Shown one piece after another: positions 1-9,151 of a DNA stretch of 64,000 bases (positions are counted from its first letter, which is position 1; each line of letters begins with the position of its first letter). Under the pieces are notes generated by a model that was not told the origin of the DNA, made no database searches, and saw nothing but the letters and a program-made list of their open reading frames with translations. The DNA lies in contig DJGX01000001.1 of the NCBI GenBank assembly GCA_002432865.1, positions 1 to 64,000 on the forward strand. The letters are read 5' to 3'. A program made the position numbers and the translations under genes. Source of the stretch: Cloacimonetes bacterium UBA5835. GTDB lineage: Bacteria > Cloacimonadota > Cloacimonadia > Cloacimonadales > Cloacimonadaceae.

Positions 1-1
1 A

Positions 2-79
2 AATGCTGGAATAGAATCTTTGTACATTAAAAACCTTATACACTACATAAAAAACAATGAAATGCACAAATACTATTGA
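2..79 (+). CDS. possible C-terminal end of an upstream gene (partial)
   Basis: An open frame enters from the left edge and stops at TGA 77-79, encoding 25 residues rich in Ile, Asn, Lys and Tyr. This is consistent with the tail of a gene that starts outside the window. It is too short to identify. It could be chance, because the region is AT-rich, so this is only a tentative call. Confidence 0.3.
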   Translation, partial: NAGIESLYIKNLIHYIKNNEMHKYY

Positions 80-194
80 AGAGTATAAGTTCTTGAACTT
101 AAGTTAGAGGTATAACGAGCATAGATGAATATAGTTACGATATATTATAGTTTATTGGATCGTAATTATTGGATCAATGATAGAGTAATATTAC

Positions 195-220
195 TTGACT
201 GTAAGATAGATTGTTATAGA
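195..220 (+). promoter_or_regulatory. candidate promoter of the helicase gene
   Basis: TTGACT at 195-200 is followed 14 bases later by TATAGA at 215-220, about 40 bases before the GTG start at 261. The hexamers resemble sigma-70 elements, but the spacer is shorter than the usual 17. Confidence 0.35.
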
Positions 221-260
221 AAGGCTAAAATAGATTATTGATAACAGGATAAAGAGATAA

Positions 261-2768
261 GTGAAAGAAGCAAGTTCGCAAATAGAGGATTTTATTAAGA
301 CGTTCCGAACGGACAAGCGTTTTAATTCAACTATTGTAGCAGAAAATATTAAAGAAGAGAAGCAAGCAAAAACAGCCGATTTTCCTAAGGGTTTACTGCC
401 TTATATTCCCAGTTTAGTCAAAAGTATGGGGATTAATGAGCTTTATCAGCATCAGGCAGAATCTATTAAAGAGCTTTTGGAGGGGAAAAATGTGGTGGTT
501 AGTTGTGGCGTTGCCAGTGGAAAAAGTTTAGTATATCAATCGGTTATTCTAAATCAAATTATCCAGAAACCACAAAGCAGGGCTTTATTACTTTTTCCAA
601 CAAAAGCACTAGCACAGGATCAAGCCCAGAAAATGCAAAGTTTATGCAACGAACTATGCAAGCAAAATCCTAGAATCCCTTCAATTATAAATGGAATTTA
701 TGATGGCGATACTCCTTCAGAAATAAGAAGAAAATTACGGAAACAAGCCAACATATTGTTTACCAATCCTGATATGTTGCATATTGGGATTTTACCAAAT
801 CACACTTTATGGAGTGCATATTTATCTCGTTTAGTTTATGTAGTAATAGATGAAGTTCATATATACCGAGGTGTATTTGGCTCGCATATGGCAAATGTGA
901 TCAGACGGCTAAAGAGGATAACGAACATTTATGGTCAAAAGCCACAATTTATATTTACTTCTGCAACCTTAGCAAATGCGCAAGAGCTTGCCGAAACCCT
1001 TATTGAAGAGCCGGTGGAGCTTATTGATAATGATGGTTCACCCCAAGGTGAAAGACATTTTTATATATGTAATCCTCCAATGGTAGAACCTTCTTTGGGA
1101 ATAAGAAGAAGTTCCACAATGGAAATTAGCAGTATAGCCAAAAGCTTTTTACGCACAAACTTGCAAGCAATATTATTCACAGGAAGCAGACGCAGTGTAG
1201 AGCTTATTTATCGGTATTTGGTTGATGATAAAAAAGTGGCTGATAAAATACGGAGTTACAGAAGTGGATATTTAGCTTTGGAAAGGCGTAAGGTAGAAAA
1301 AGAATTAAGGGAAGGGAAGATTGGTTTAGTTATTTCAACCAATGCTCTCGAGCTGGGTATTGATATTGGAGGTTTAGATGCTGTTTTTTTAAATGGTTAT
1401 CCAGGAACCATATGTGCAACAAGACAAGAAGCTGGAAGGGCTGGACGCAAAGGTAATCCTTCCTTTTGTATTTTAGAGGCCGGTAGTAATCCTCTTGATC
1501 AATACATTTGTCAGCATCCGGAATATATTTATGAAAACAACCCTGAGCAGGCATTAATAGATCCCAATAACAGTGAGATATTAAGGATGCAGCTGCTATG
1601 TGCGATTAGTGAAATGGCGTTCAAAGAAGGTGAAAATTTTGGTGCTTTAAGTTTTGCTGAAATTCAGGGTTATCTTTATTCTCTTTTAGATGAAGGTTTA
1701 ATAAAGCATATTAGTGATCGCTATATTGGAATTAGTAATAGTTATCCTGCTGCAGATGTTTCTCTACGCAATGCAGGAAACCAGTTTCAAATCTTGGCAG
1801 ATAATGAATTAGTCGGTTGGGTTGATTCTGGAAGTGTAAAATGGATGACTCATCCAGAAGCAATTTATCTTCACCAGGGTGAAACCTGGATTGTTAAAGA
1901 GCTGGATTTTGAACAAAAAAAGGTCATTTTAGAGCCGATTCAGGTTAATTATTACACTCAAGCAATTCAATATACAGAAATAGGTTTGGATGATTTGCTG
2001 AAGCTGGAAAATGTTACGGGTGGTCGTAAACATTTTGGAAAAGTAACTGTTTCCCGCACAATAACAGGTTTTAAAAAACTGCGTTTTTATACATTGGAAG
2101 TTTTAGAGCAGGAAGAACTTGATTTACCTCCCGAAGTTATGCAAACCCAAGCATATTGGATTTCTCTTTCAGGGGAAACAGTAGAAAAAATTCGTAACCA
2201 GGGTCTTTGGGCTAATGATAAAAATGATTATGGACCTCAATGGGAAAAGCTAACAGAAAAAATACGCCAAAGGGAAAATTACCGCTGCAGAAATTGCGGT
2301 GTTACAGGAGATTTGGAAGTCCATCATATAATTCCTTTTCGTCGTTTTGACGACCCAGATGAAGCTAATGATCCTGATAACCTTGTAGCTCTTTGTCCCC
2401 GTTGTCATAAATTAGCTGAAACAAGAGTTCATATCCAAAGCGGTTTAGCTGCTTTAGCATATTTGCTTGGTAATTTAGCACCTTTTTTTGTGATGTGTGC
2501 TCCTCAAGATTTGGGAATTCATAGTGAAGACAAGTCCCCTTTGGCATTAGGAAATCCTGTAATAGCTATTTATGATAATATTCCCGGAGGTATAGGGCTT
2601 AGCGGAAAACTATATGAATTGCATAATCAATTACTATATGCAGCCATAGATAGAGTGCAAGGTTGTAGTTGTGAGAATGGTTGTCCCTCTTGTGTTGGAC
2701 CAGTAGCAGAAAATGGTTTGGGAGCAAAAGAAGAAGCAATAGCAATTTTAAAGGAACTGATTTCATAA
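261..2768 (+). CDS. MrfA/YprA-like DEAD/DEAH helicase with HNH insertion and DUF1998 tail
   Basis: Superfamily 2 helicase of 835 residues. Visible motifs are YQHQ near 62-65, Walker A GVASGKS at 83-89, DEVH at 197-200, SAT at 234-236 and QEAGRAGR at 389-396. The C-terminal end is DUF1998 (the MrfA zinc-binding domain), with the cluster C802, C804, C808 and C811. Just before DUF1998 sits a complete HNH module: C676/C679, H688/H689, N707, C712/C715 and H716. In Bacillus, MrfA is a 3'-5' helicase that works with MrfB in repairing mitomycin adducts; no MrfB-like exonuclease gene was seen here. The start is GTG with only a weak AG-rich ribosome site. A role in DNA repair or processing is inferred from the family. 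The helicase call is firm; any nuclease activity is untested. Confidence 0.85.
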   Translation: MKEASSQIEDFIKTFRTDKRFNSTIVAENIKEEKQAKTADFPKGLLPYIPSLVKSMGINELYQHQAESIKELLEGKNVVVSCGVASGKSLVYQSVILNQIIQKPQSRALLLFPTKALAQDQAQKMQSLCNELCKQNPRIPSIINGIYDGDTPSEIRRKLRKQANILFTNPDMLHIGILPNHTLWSAYLSRLVYVVIDEVHIYRGVFGSHMANVIRRLKRITNIYGQKPQFIFTSATLANAQELAETLIEEPVELIDNDGSPQGERHFYICNPPMVEPSLGIRRSSTMEISSIAKSFLRTNLQAILFTGSRRSVELIYRYLVDDKKVADKIRSYRSGYLALERRKVEKELREGKIGLVISTNALELGIDIGGLDAVFLNGYPGTICATRQEAGRAGRKGNPSFCILEAGSNPLDQYICQHPEYIYENNPEQALIDPNNSEILRMQLLCAISEMAFKEGENFGALSFAEIQGYLYSLLDEGLIKHISDRYIGISNSYPAADVSLRNAGNQFQILADNELVGWVDSGSVKWMTHPEAIYLHQGETWIVKELDFEQKKVILEPIQVNYYTQAIQYTEIGLDDLLKLENVTGGRKHFGKVTVSRTITGFKKLRFYTLEVLEQEELDLPPEVMQTQAYWISLSGETVEKIRNQGLWANDKNDYGPQWEKLTEKIRQRENYRCRNCGVTGDLEVHHIIPFRRFDDPDEANDPDNLVALCPRCHKLAETRVHIQSGLAALAYLLGNLAPFFVMCAPQDLGIHSEDKSPLALGNPVIAIYDNIPGGIGLSGKLYELHNQLLYAAIDRVQGCSCENGCPSCVGPVAENGLGAKEEAIAILKELIS

Positions 2769-2888
2769 ATAAGGGAGCAGCAAAATTCATAATCGGGATA
2801 TAATTCAATTTGCTATATGCGCTATAGGCAATTATAATATAGATAAAATCGCCAATGTAACAAAAAAATGATAGATAATGAAGGAACT

Positions 2889-5396
2889 ATGAAAAAAGCA
2901 ATGTCAATCCTTGTTCTTTTGCTAATAGTAACAATACTCTCTGCGTTACCAAAAGAACTTACCCGATCCGGAAATCCTGAGCTCTATAAAGAATTTTCTA
3001 AAAAAGCAAGAGTAAACTTAAAACAGCTGCAATATAAGCAAAAGGAAGCATACCAAAAAATGTTAAAAGAACATCCAGATGTTTTAATGTGCTATCTTAT
3101 TGCTTATGAATGTGATGCCAATTTGGCAGCTGCCGATCCAGAGGACATCGAAAGTAACTATCAAACAATCTGTGCTCTATTAAATAACGAAGGGTTGAAA
3201 TACAAACCTGAGTTTTTTCTTTCTTACATAGCGAAACAGACAGTTTCTGATGAAGCCATTACTGCATACAGAAAAGCAATGCTAAAGGATGGTTTACAGA
3301 ATATTATTAATACTACCCATAATGATATAGACAGATTCAGGGCTGTAACTTTATGGTGTGTTTCCCGCTTGCAATTTCAGCAAACTTCAGGAAGGGATCA
3401 AACGCCCTTGGATATAATTCACAAGTCGATTATTGGGCGCTGTGAAGAAATGCAAATTTTGTTAGTTGCTGCGGCCAGAACAGTTGGGTTACCGTCTCGT
3501 CCAGCTTCAGTTCCTTGGTGGGCTCATATTGATAATAATCATGCCTGGACGGAAATCTTTTTGGATGGTGAATGGCATTATACAGGAGATATGGATATGG
3601 CATATTTTCCTGATCAAACCTGGTTTAGTGGTTTAGTTGATAAAACTGTTATGATTTTGGCAGAAGGTTCTTTAGCTACTTGGGATGATGAGGTCTTAGC
3701 TAAAGGAAAATATGAAACCCTGATAAATTCTACGCGTAATTATACCAAAGAGCGAAGTAGAACCATAAAACTAAAAGTAATAAACGAAAATGGTAAACCT
3801 GTTACTAATGCTTATGTGATTCCAATGGTTTTTAATTGGGGATCTTTAAGAGCTTTAACTGTTTTAACTACAAATAAAAATGGCTATTTACAATTCACTG
3901 CTGGTCGTGGTGCTTTTTATTTATCTGTTTATAGCAAAGATGGTAAGGCATTAATTTTAGTCCCTTCCAACGAGAAAACAAATGTTGAATTGACAGCTAA
4001 GCTCGATAATAACGACTTTCCAGGGGGGTGGGCAACTTTGGAATATCCGGGTAATATCCATAATTGGCAAACTCAACCTGAAGAATATACCTTAGCGGTA
4101 AATCTGGAAAAACAACTCTGGCAGGAAAAGCAAAAGGCATTTGAAACTAATGCTATAAAAGCAAAAGTAAAGGATGATTCGCTTATGATAAAGGTTGCTA
4201 TTGCCTGTCGAGGTAATTTTACTGCTTTTTGGGATTTTGTAAAACGCAATCCTACTCCGGAAGCAAGCTTTTTAGAATTTTTATTATTAGGCGATCCGAA
4301 ATTTTTGTGGCAGGCGAAAGCGGAACAATTTGAAGCTCTATACGAGAACTGGATCCGGTTACAAGATCCCGATATAGATGAAGAGAATACCCTAAGCTTA
4401 TTTTCTTCCAGTGTTTTTTATGAAGACTTACCAGAACCGATTGAATATGTAAAAGGCAAGGCACAACTTTATCCCAAAGCCTTTAGATTTAATTACCCCC
4501 ACAATCGGGAAGGGGCTATCAAAGTTCTATCAAAACTGAAACAAAAATATAAAATCAAACCAGAAAAAGCTCTAAGTGGATTGCCCCCTTTACATATAGC
4601 CATAGAGCATAAATATCTTACTCCTGTCCAATATAGAATAATGGCTGTTTATATATTACGAGCTAATGGTTTTCCTGCTGAGTTTTCTCGAATTCCAAAT
4701 TTGGTAGCGGTTTTTATTGATGGTGATTGGCAATATGTAAACATTGTTAAGCTTTCTTGGGAAGATCGTTCCAAAGATGATAAAGCCAGTACTTTCCACT
4801 GTACTTTACAGATTAATGATACAGATAATAATCCTATTAAGGTGGAAGAGGAGCAGCTTACTCTTTGCCGTTATGAGAATGGAATGTTTTACCCGCTAAA
4901 TGTTAATTTTGATTATCTTGGCTCTGGGAAATATACAGGAATTTTCCCCGTTTATGAAACCTGGCTACAGTTTGGATATAGGGTTTCAGACAGCAAAACA
5001 AAGTTCTATTATCAACAGATAAAACCTAATATTGATGATGTTATTCACCTGGAAATTATAGCAGAAGAATATCCCCGAAAATGGGAAGCAGCTGATAGTG
5101 AACTAATTGCCCTGCTTGATGATATCCAAAACTCGGAAAATAAGATTATCTTGATTGGAAACTACGACCAAGAAAATAGCCGGCGTTTGGCTGATAAGCT
5201 AATTTCCTTGAAAAAAGATTTTGTTTGGTTAGGTTATAGTACTTCAGAAACAGCTCCCCAAAATTATATTCTAAGTAACAAATGGAATTCGATGGTACGC
5301 GAAAACACGCATAATGCTATGCGTAGCATAACTTTAATAAAAATTGGTGAGACCTGGCAAATGTATGATGGATTGTGGGATAAACTTCCCGATTAA
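2889..5396 (+). CDS. secreted transglutaminase-like protein with a degenerate second domain
   Basis: Start chosen at ATG 2889 rather than 2868, because AAGGA lies just upstream and the protein then begins with a clean signal peptide (MKKAMSILVLLLIVTILSA). The first transglutaminase-like core has C185 in GRCEEMQ, H218 in NNHAW and D234 in GDMD (numbering from 2889), so a Cys-His-Asp triad is present. A carboxypeptidase-regulatory-like beta domain follows (about residues 290-370). Near residues 565-630 the fold pattern recurs (QYRIMAVYILRANGFP, then VFIDGDWQYV) without the Cys, His or Asp. It is about 835 residues and probably periplasmic or surface-attached. Substrate unknown; papain-like proteins of this type may be peptidases or crosslinkers. 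Confidence 0.75.
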   Translation: MKKAMSILVLLLIVTILSALPKELTRSGNPELYKEFSKKARVNLKQLQYKQKEAYQKMLKEHPDVLMCYLIAYECDANLAAADPEDIESNYQTICALLNNEGLKYKPEFFLSYIAKQTVSDEAITAYRKAMLKDGLQNIINTTHNDIDRFRAVTLWCVSRLQFQQTSGRDQTPLDIIHKSIIGRCEEMQILLVAAARTVGLPSRPASVPWWAHIDNNHAWTEIFLDGEWHYTGDMDMAYFPDQTWFSGLVDKTVMILAEGSLATWDDEVLAKGKYETLINSTRNYTKERSRTIKLKVINENGKPVTNAYVIPMVFNWGSLRALTVLTTNKNGYLQFTAGRGAFYLSVYSKDGKALILVPSNEKTNVELTAKLDNNDFPGGWATLEYPGNIHNWQTQPEEYTLAVNLEKQLWQEKQKAFETNAIKAKVKDDSLMIKVAIACRGNFTAFWDFVKRNPTPEASFLEFLLLGDPKFLWQAKAEQFEALYENWIRLQDPDIDEENTLSLFSSSVFYEDLPEPIEYVKGKAQLYPKAFRFNYPHNREGAIKVLSKLKQKYKIKPEKALSGLPPLHIAIEHKYLTPVQYRIMAVYILRANGFPAEFSRIPNLVAVFIDGDWQYVNIVKLSWEDRSKDDKASTFHCTLQINDTDNNPIKVEEEQLTLCRYENGMFYPLNVNFDYLGSGKYTGIFPVYETWLQFGYRVSDSKTKFYYQQIKPNIDDVIHLEIIAEEYPRKWEAADSELIALLDDIQNSENKIILIGNYDQENSRRLADKLISLKKDFVWLGYSTSETAPQNYILSNKWNSMVRENTHNAMRSITLIKIGETWQMYDGLWDKLPD

Positions 5397-5480
5397 AAAT
5401 GATTATTATAGATTAGTGTCGCTAACAGACTACTAAAATTTCACGGATAAAAAAGACATTAATAAGAAAGGACAAATTAA

Positions 5481-6293
5481 ATGCCCGAATTGCCTGAAGT
5501 TGAGACCATCGTTAAGGGCTTGAAAAAAGTTCTGAAAGGGAAAGTAATAAACTCTCTTGAATGTTACTATCCAGGGACTATAATTTATGATACTGATATA
5601 GAGGCAACACCTTTTCCAGCAAAGGTGTTGGAGCTTTGTCGCAGAGGTAAATATATCATTATCACTCTGGAAACAGATAATGCCATTATCATTCATCTCA
5701 GGATGACTGGTAAACTGGTTTTTGATGTTCTTCCAAGTGAACCTCTACAATACGAACGCGCCAGGATAATTTTGCACAATAGTGAAGTTTTGCATTTCAT
5801 CGATATACGGACATTCGGCAAAATAATCATTTGCAAGCAGCAGAATGAAGAACAGTATTTACCTATTTTGGGAATTGAACCTTTTAGTAAAAACTTCAAC
5901 GCTAACCATTTAAAAGCAATATTGAAGGGTAAGGAAGCTTCAATAAAAACCGTTTTGCTTAATCAGAGTATTATTGCTGGATTAGGAAATATTTATACCT
6001 GTGAAATTCTTTATCGAGCAGGAATAAATCCCCTTATGCCAGCAGGGAAACTTAGCCATAAAGAAATTGTGGAAATAGTTCAACAAACATTAGCAGTTCT
6101 TTCTGAAGCAATATCCTTGGGAGGAACAAGTATCTCAGATTATCGTAATATAGATGATAAAACAGGCAGCTTTCAAGATTTCTTGAAGGTATATCAAAAG
6201 CAATTCTGTCCCTTAGGGCACAAGATAGAGCGCATAAAACAATCAGGACGCTCCACTTTCTTCTGCCCAATATGCCAAAAAAATAAAAGTTGA
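5481..6293 (+). CDS. mutM: formamidopyrimidine-DNA glycosylase
   Basis: Bifunctional base-excision repair glycosylase/AP lyase removing oxidised purines such as 8-oxoguanine. It begins MPELPEVE, so the catalytic Pro and Glu are in place after Met removal. CRRGKYII supplies the conserved lysine region, HLRMTGKL is typical, and GLGNIY is the helix-two-turn-helix DNA-binding motif. The C-terminal zinc finger is unusual: C243, then Gly-His at 246-247 where CxxC is expected, followed by C262 and C265, with R257 conserved. Length of 270 residues is normal. An AAGGA ribosome site lies 8 bases upstream of the ATG. It stands alone between two unrelated genes. Confidence 0.95.
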   Translation: MPELPEVETIVKGLKKVLKGKVINSLECYYPGTIIYDTDIEATPFPAKVLELCRRGKYIIITLETDNAIIIHLRMTGKLVFDVLPSEPLQYERARIILHNSEVLHFIDIRTFGKIIICKQQNEEQYLPILGIEPFSKNFNANHLKAILKGKEASIKTVLLNQSIIAGLGNIYTCEILYRAGINPLMPAGKLSHKEIVEIVQQTLAVLSEAISLGGTSISDYRNIDDKTGSFQDFLKVYQKQFCPLGHKIERIKQSGRSTFFCPICQKNKS

Positions 6294-6318
6294 CTAGTTA
6301 AGGTAAACGATATATTAT
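6290..6318 (+). promoter_or_regulatory. candidate promoter of the flavodiiron gene
   Basis: TTGACT at 6290-6295 and TATTAT at 6313-6318 are separated by exactly 17 bases and lie about 75 bases before the GTG start at 6392. The -35 hexamer overlaps the mutM stop codon. Confidence 0.45.
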
Positions 6319-6391
6319 GTAATTATGTAGAAAAGTTAGAACTGCTTATAGGAAATCTGCAAATATAATTCATAAAGGAGATGTAAGCATA

Positions 6392-7585
6392 GTGAAAGCA
6401 CTAAAACTGAAAGAAGGTATATATTGGGTTGGAGCTATAGATTGGGATCTGCGTAATTTTCATGGTTATGTAACACAACGGGGAAGCACTTATAATGCTT
6501 ATCTGATTATAGATGATAAAATAACACTTATAGACAATGTTAAAAGCTATCTTTATGAAGAAATGATAACCAGGATCAAGGATATTATTGATCCTTCTAA
6601 AATTGATATCATTATCCAAAATCATATTGAAATGGATCATAGCGGAGGTCTTCCCGAGCTAATTAAATTGATCCCCAAAGCTACTTTATATACAAATGCA
6701 AACGGGGTTAAAGGGCTAAAAAGGCATTTCAAGCAGGATTGGAATTTTCAAGAAGTTAAAAATGGGGAGAGCATAAGCATCGGTAAACGCACTTTGAGCT
6801 TTTTAACTACTCCAATGGTACATTGGCCTGATAATCAATTTACCTACTGCCCGGAAGAAAAAATACTGTTTTCTAATGATGGTTTTGGTCAGCATATTGC
6901 CTCAACAGAACATTTTGCTAAAGACCTTCCCAAGGGAATAGTTTTAGAAGAGGCAAAGAAATATTATGCCAATATTGTTTTGCCATATTCCAAACAAGTT
7001 CAGAATGTATTAAAAGTCGCTAAAGGTTTAGATATCCATATGATATGTCCTAGTCATGGAGTTATCTGGACAGAGGAGAACATTCCAGAAATTATATCTG
7101 CCTATATAAATTGGGCAAATAATGTTTCAGACCGTCACCGTGCTTTAGTAATCTATGATACGATGTGGAAGTCTACTCAGAAATTGGCATATACAATATC
7201 TGAAGCATTTGAAGAAGAGGGTGTAAGTACCCAGCTGATGAATTTGCAAACCAATCATATATCCGATATTATGACAGAAGTAATGGATGCCAAATTCATC
7301 GCTGTAGGTTCACCTACTTTAAATAGTTCCATCCTGCCAACGGTGGCTGCTTTTATGTATTATTTGAAGGGCTTATCACCCAAAAATAAAATTGGACTTG
7401 CTTTTGGAAGCTATGGATGGGGTGGACAAAGCATACCTATTTTACAAGAACTTTTGCAAGATCCGAAACAATGTGGTTTTGAAATGATGGAGCCGATTAA
7501 AACACAATATATTCCAGACCAGGAAGAACTAAACAACATCAAAAATAACTTGCGGCAGCAAATAAAGATTAAACTGGAAGAATAA
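6392..7585 (+). CDS. flavodiiron protein (A-type flavoprotein, O2/NO reductase)
   Basis: Cytoplasmic enzyme that reduces O2 to water and/or NO to N2O at a non-haem di-iron site, protecting anaerobes. The beta-lactamase-fold half carries all expected ligands: H78, E80, D82 and H83 (HxExDH), H144, D163 and H222. The flavodoxin half (about 245-390) binds FMN, starting at VIYDTMWKST. There is no C-terminal rubredoxin domain, so the electron donor is encoded elsewhere. GTG start with AAGGAG 11 bases upstream. The length of 397 residues matches class A proteins. Which gas is the main substrate cannot be told from sequence. Confidence 0.93.
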   Translation: MKALKLKEGIYWVGAIDWDLRNFHGYVTQRGSTYNAYLIIDDKITLIDNVKSYLYEEMITRIKDIIDPSKIDIIIQNHIEMDHSGGLPELIKLIPKATLYTNANGVKGLKRHFKQDWNFQEVKNGESISIGKRTLSFLTTPMVHWPDNQFTYCPEEKILFSNDGFGQHIASTEHFAKDLPKGIVLEEAKKYYANIVLPYSKQVQNVLKVAKGLDIHMICPSHGVIWTEENIPEIISAYINWANNVSDRHRALVIYDTMWKSTQKLAYTISEAFEEEGVSTQLMNLQTNHISDIMTEVMDAKFIAVGSPTLNSSILPTVAAFMYYLKGLSPKNKIGLAFGSYGWGGQSIPILQELLQDPKQCGFEMMEPIKTQYIPDQEELNNIKNNLRQQIKIKLEE

Positions 7586-7673
7586 TGTTTTGCCAGCAGT
7601 TATTAGCGAACGGCAAAATAAGAATTCATACCATTAAGGAAAGAACGCTAACTTATTAGCAATGGAGATTAAT

Positions 7674-8669
7674 ATGAACTCTTGTAATGAACAAGATATT
7701 TATTCATCCGTATTTCACAGTGCCTTAGTAGCTATTGGGATCACCGATGTTGAGGGTAATTATGTAATCGTTAATCCTACCTGGTGTAAACTAATGGGTT
7801 GGTCAGAAGAGGAGGCTAAAAAACTAAATATCAGAGATCTAACTCCCCTAGAAGATCAAAAAACCAGTGCCGAAAGCTTTGAAAATCTCATCACCAATAA
7901 AGTAAATAGTATGCGTAAACAAAGGCGTTATAAAAGAAAAGATGGCAGCATTTTCTGGGCTGATCTGTATTGCTCTACATTATATAATGATGAGGGAAAG
8001 GTTATGGGGGTACTGGGTATATTTGTCGATATCGATAAACAGATAATTGGTGAACAGGTTCAAAAAGAATTATATCGGAATTTGGAAACCTTGAATATGG
8101 AATTAAGTTCCACCAACGAAGATTTAAAACGCCTTGCCAGATATGATTCTTTAACGGGTCTGTTTAACCGAAGAGTTATGGAAGAATTACTAACTAAAGA
8201 AAGTAGCCGTGCTTTTCGTACTCATCGAGGTTTTGGAGTCGCTATTGCAGATATAGATGATTTTAAAAAAGTTAACGATACTTATGGCCACGATTGTGGG
8301 GATATTATTCTTATTGAAATTGCTAATATCTTTCAAAAAAACATTAGGTTAACGGACTCGGTAGGTCGTTGGGGTGGCGAAGAATTTCTATTTATCCTCA
8401 CTGAAACAACAGCTGAAGGTGCTTATATAGCGATGGATCGTATTCGCAAAGCTGTTGCTGCTGAAATTTTTGATTATCGGCAAAATCCTATAGAAATTAC
8501 TTTAACCATAGGCTTAAGTTTTCACCATGGTGATCCAAGTAGCAAGGAAATCGTTAATCAAGCCGATCAAGCTTTATATAGAGGTAAAAAGAACGGTAAA
8601 AATCAATTAGTAAATTACTATAACGATGTGTCAGCATCTTATATCACTGAGGACAATCCTACAACATAA
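7674..8669 (+). CDS. PAS-domain diguanylate cyclase
   Basis: Makes cyclic di-GMP from two GTP. Start taken at ATG 7674 because GGAG lies 6 bases upstream; the in-frame ATG at 7662 has no such site. Residues about 10-130 form a PAS sensor domain with a PAC segment (KRKDGSIFWADLY). A short helical linker leads to a GGDEF domain whose active-site loop is GGEEF (234-238). An RLTD inhibitory I-site lies at 225-228, exactly five residues before it, predicting product feedback. There is no membrane segment, so the signal is cytoplasmic. The PAS ligand is unknown. Confidence 0.93.
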   Translation: MNSCNEQDIYSSVFHSALVAIGITDVEGNYVIVNPTWCKLMGWSEEEAKKLNIRDLTPLEDQKTSAESFENLITNKVNSMRKQRRYKRKDGSIFWADLYCSTLYNDEGKVMGVLGIFVDIDKQIIGEQVQKELYRNLETLNMELSSTNEDLKRLARYDSLTGLFNRRVMEELLTKESSRAFRTHRGFGVAIADIDDFKKVNDTYGHDCGDIILIEIANIFQKNIRLTDSVGRWGGEEFLFILTETTAEGAYIAMDRIRKAVAAEIFDYRQNPIEITLTIGLSFHHGDPSSKEIVNQADQALYRGKKNGKNQLVNYYNDVSASYITEDNPTT

Positions 8670-8857
8670 GTAACCGATGATTATACTGTATATCTTAAAT
8701 TTCAAGCAGATTTTAATATGCTAATATTCTGATGGATTGCAGTTGTAAGAGTTCACAGTAGTAAGTTAATTAATACCATATTTAATTGTAAACCCCTCAA
8801 AACGCTGTTTGTTTTAACCATAAATTGTGCTAACTACTTATATAATGGACGCTTATC

Positions 8858-8895
8858 ATAAATCTATAGTTATGCACTCTTCATTATAGATTTAT
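8858..8895. repeat. inverted repeat, 11-bp arms
   Basis: ATAAATCTATA at 8858-8868 pairs perfectly with TATAGATTTAT at 8885-8895 across a 16-base loop. It is followed by ATTTTTC, so it may be a weak terminator for transcripts running past the diguanylate cyclase gene. Confidence 0.5.
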
Positions 8896-8903
8896 CATTT
8901 TTC

Positions 8904-8935
8904 AAAATTGAGAGAAAAATAAAGAACTCAATTTT
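8904..8935. repeat. inverted repeat, 9-bp arms
   Basis: AAAATTGAG at 8904-8912 pairs perfectly with CTCAATTTT at 8927-8935, with a purine-rich 14-base loop. It lies eight bases after the previous hairpin. Function unknown; tandem hairpins of this kind may end transcription in both directions. Confidence 0.5.
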
Positions 8936-9089
8936 AGCATACCTTAAAATAGCCAAAAAGTAACTATATGCAAGTGTTCAAGAAAGCTTTACAATTGATT
9001 AGCTCACTGTATGTTTAAGTTTCAGAGTGAGAAAATTTAATTACGGTTCTTTCAGGTCTATTTGGATTGAAGGCGAGCAAAAGAAACTG

Positions 9090-9117
9090 TTGACATAAAA
9101 GTAAGCAAAGCTATTTT
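9090..9117 (+). promoter_or_regulatory. candidate promoter of the TPR-rsmD operon
   Basis: TTGACA at 9090-9095, a 16-base spacer and TATTTT at 9112-9117, ending 34 bases before the ATG at 9152. The -35 is perfect; the -10 matches four of six positions. Confidence 0.5.
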
Positions 9118-9151
9118 GTCTTCAAATTGAAAAAAAATTTGGGGATAAAGA

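Larger units (their letters stand above)
8670..9151. other. intergenic region with two tandem hairpins
   Basis: No reading frame with a ribosome site was seen in this gap. It contains two AT-rich perfect inverted repeats, one directly after the other (8858-8895 and 8904-8935), and a promoter-like pair near its right end. No RNA family was recognised. Confidence 0.5.

Noticed and set aside
7588..7618. TTTTGCC/GGCAAAA hairpin after the flavodiiron gene
   Set aside because: A 7-bp stem with a 17-base loop and no T tract; too weak to call a terminator.
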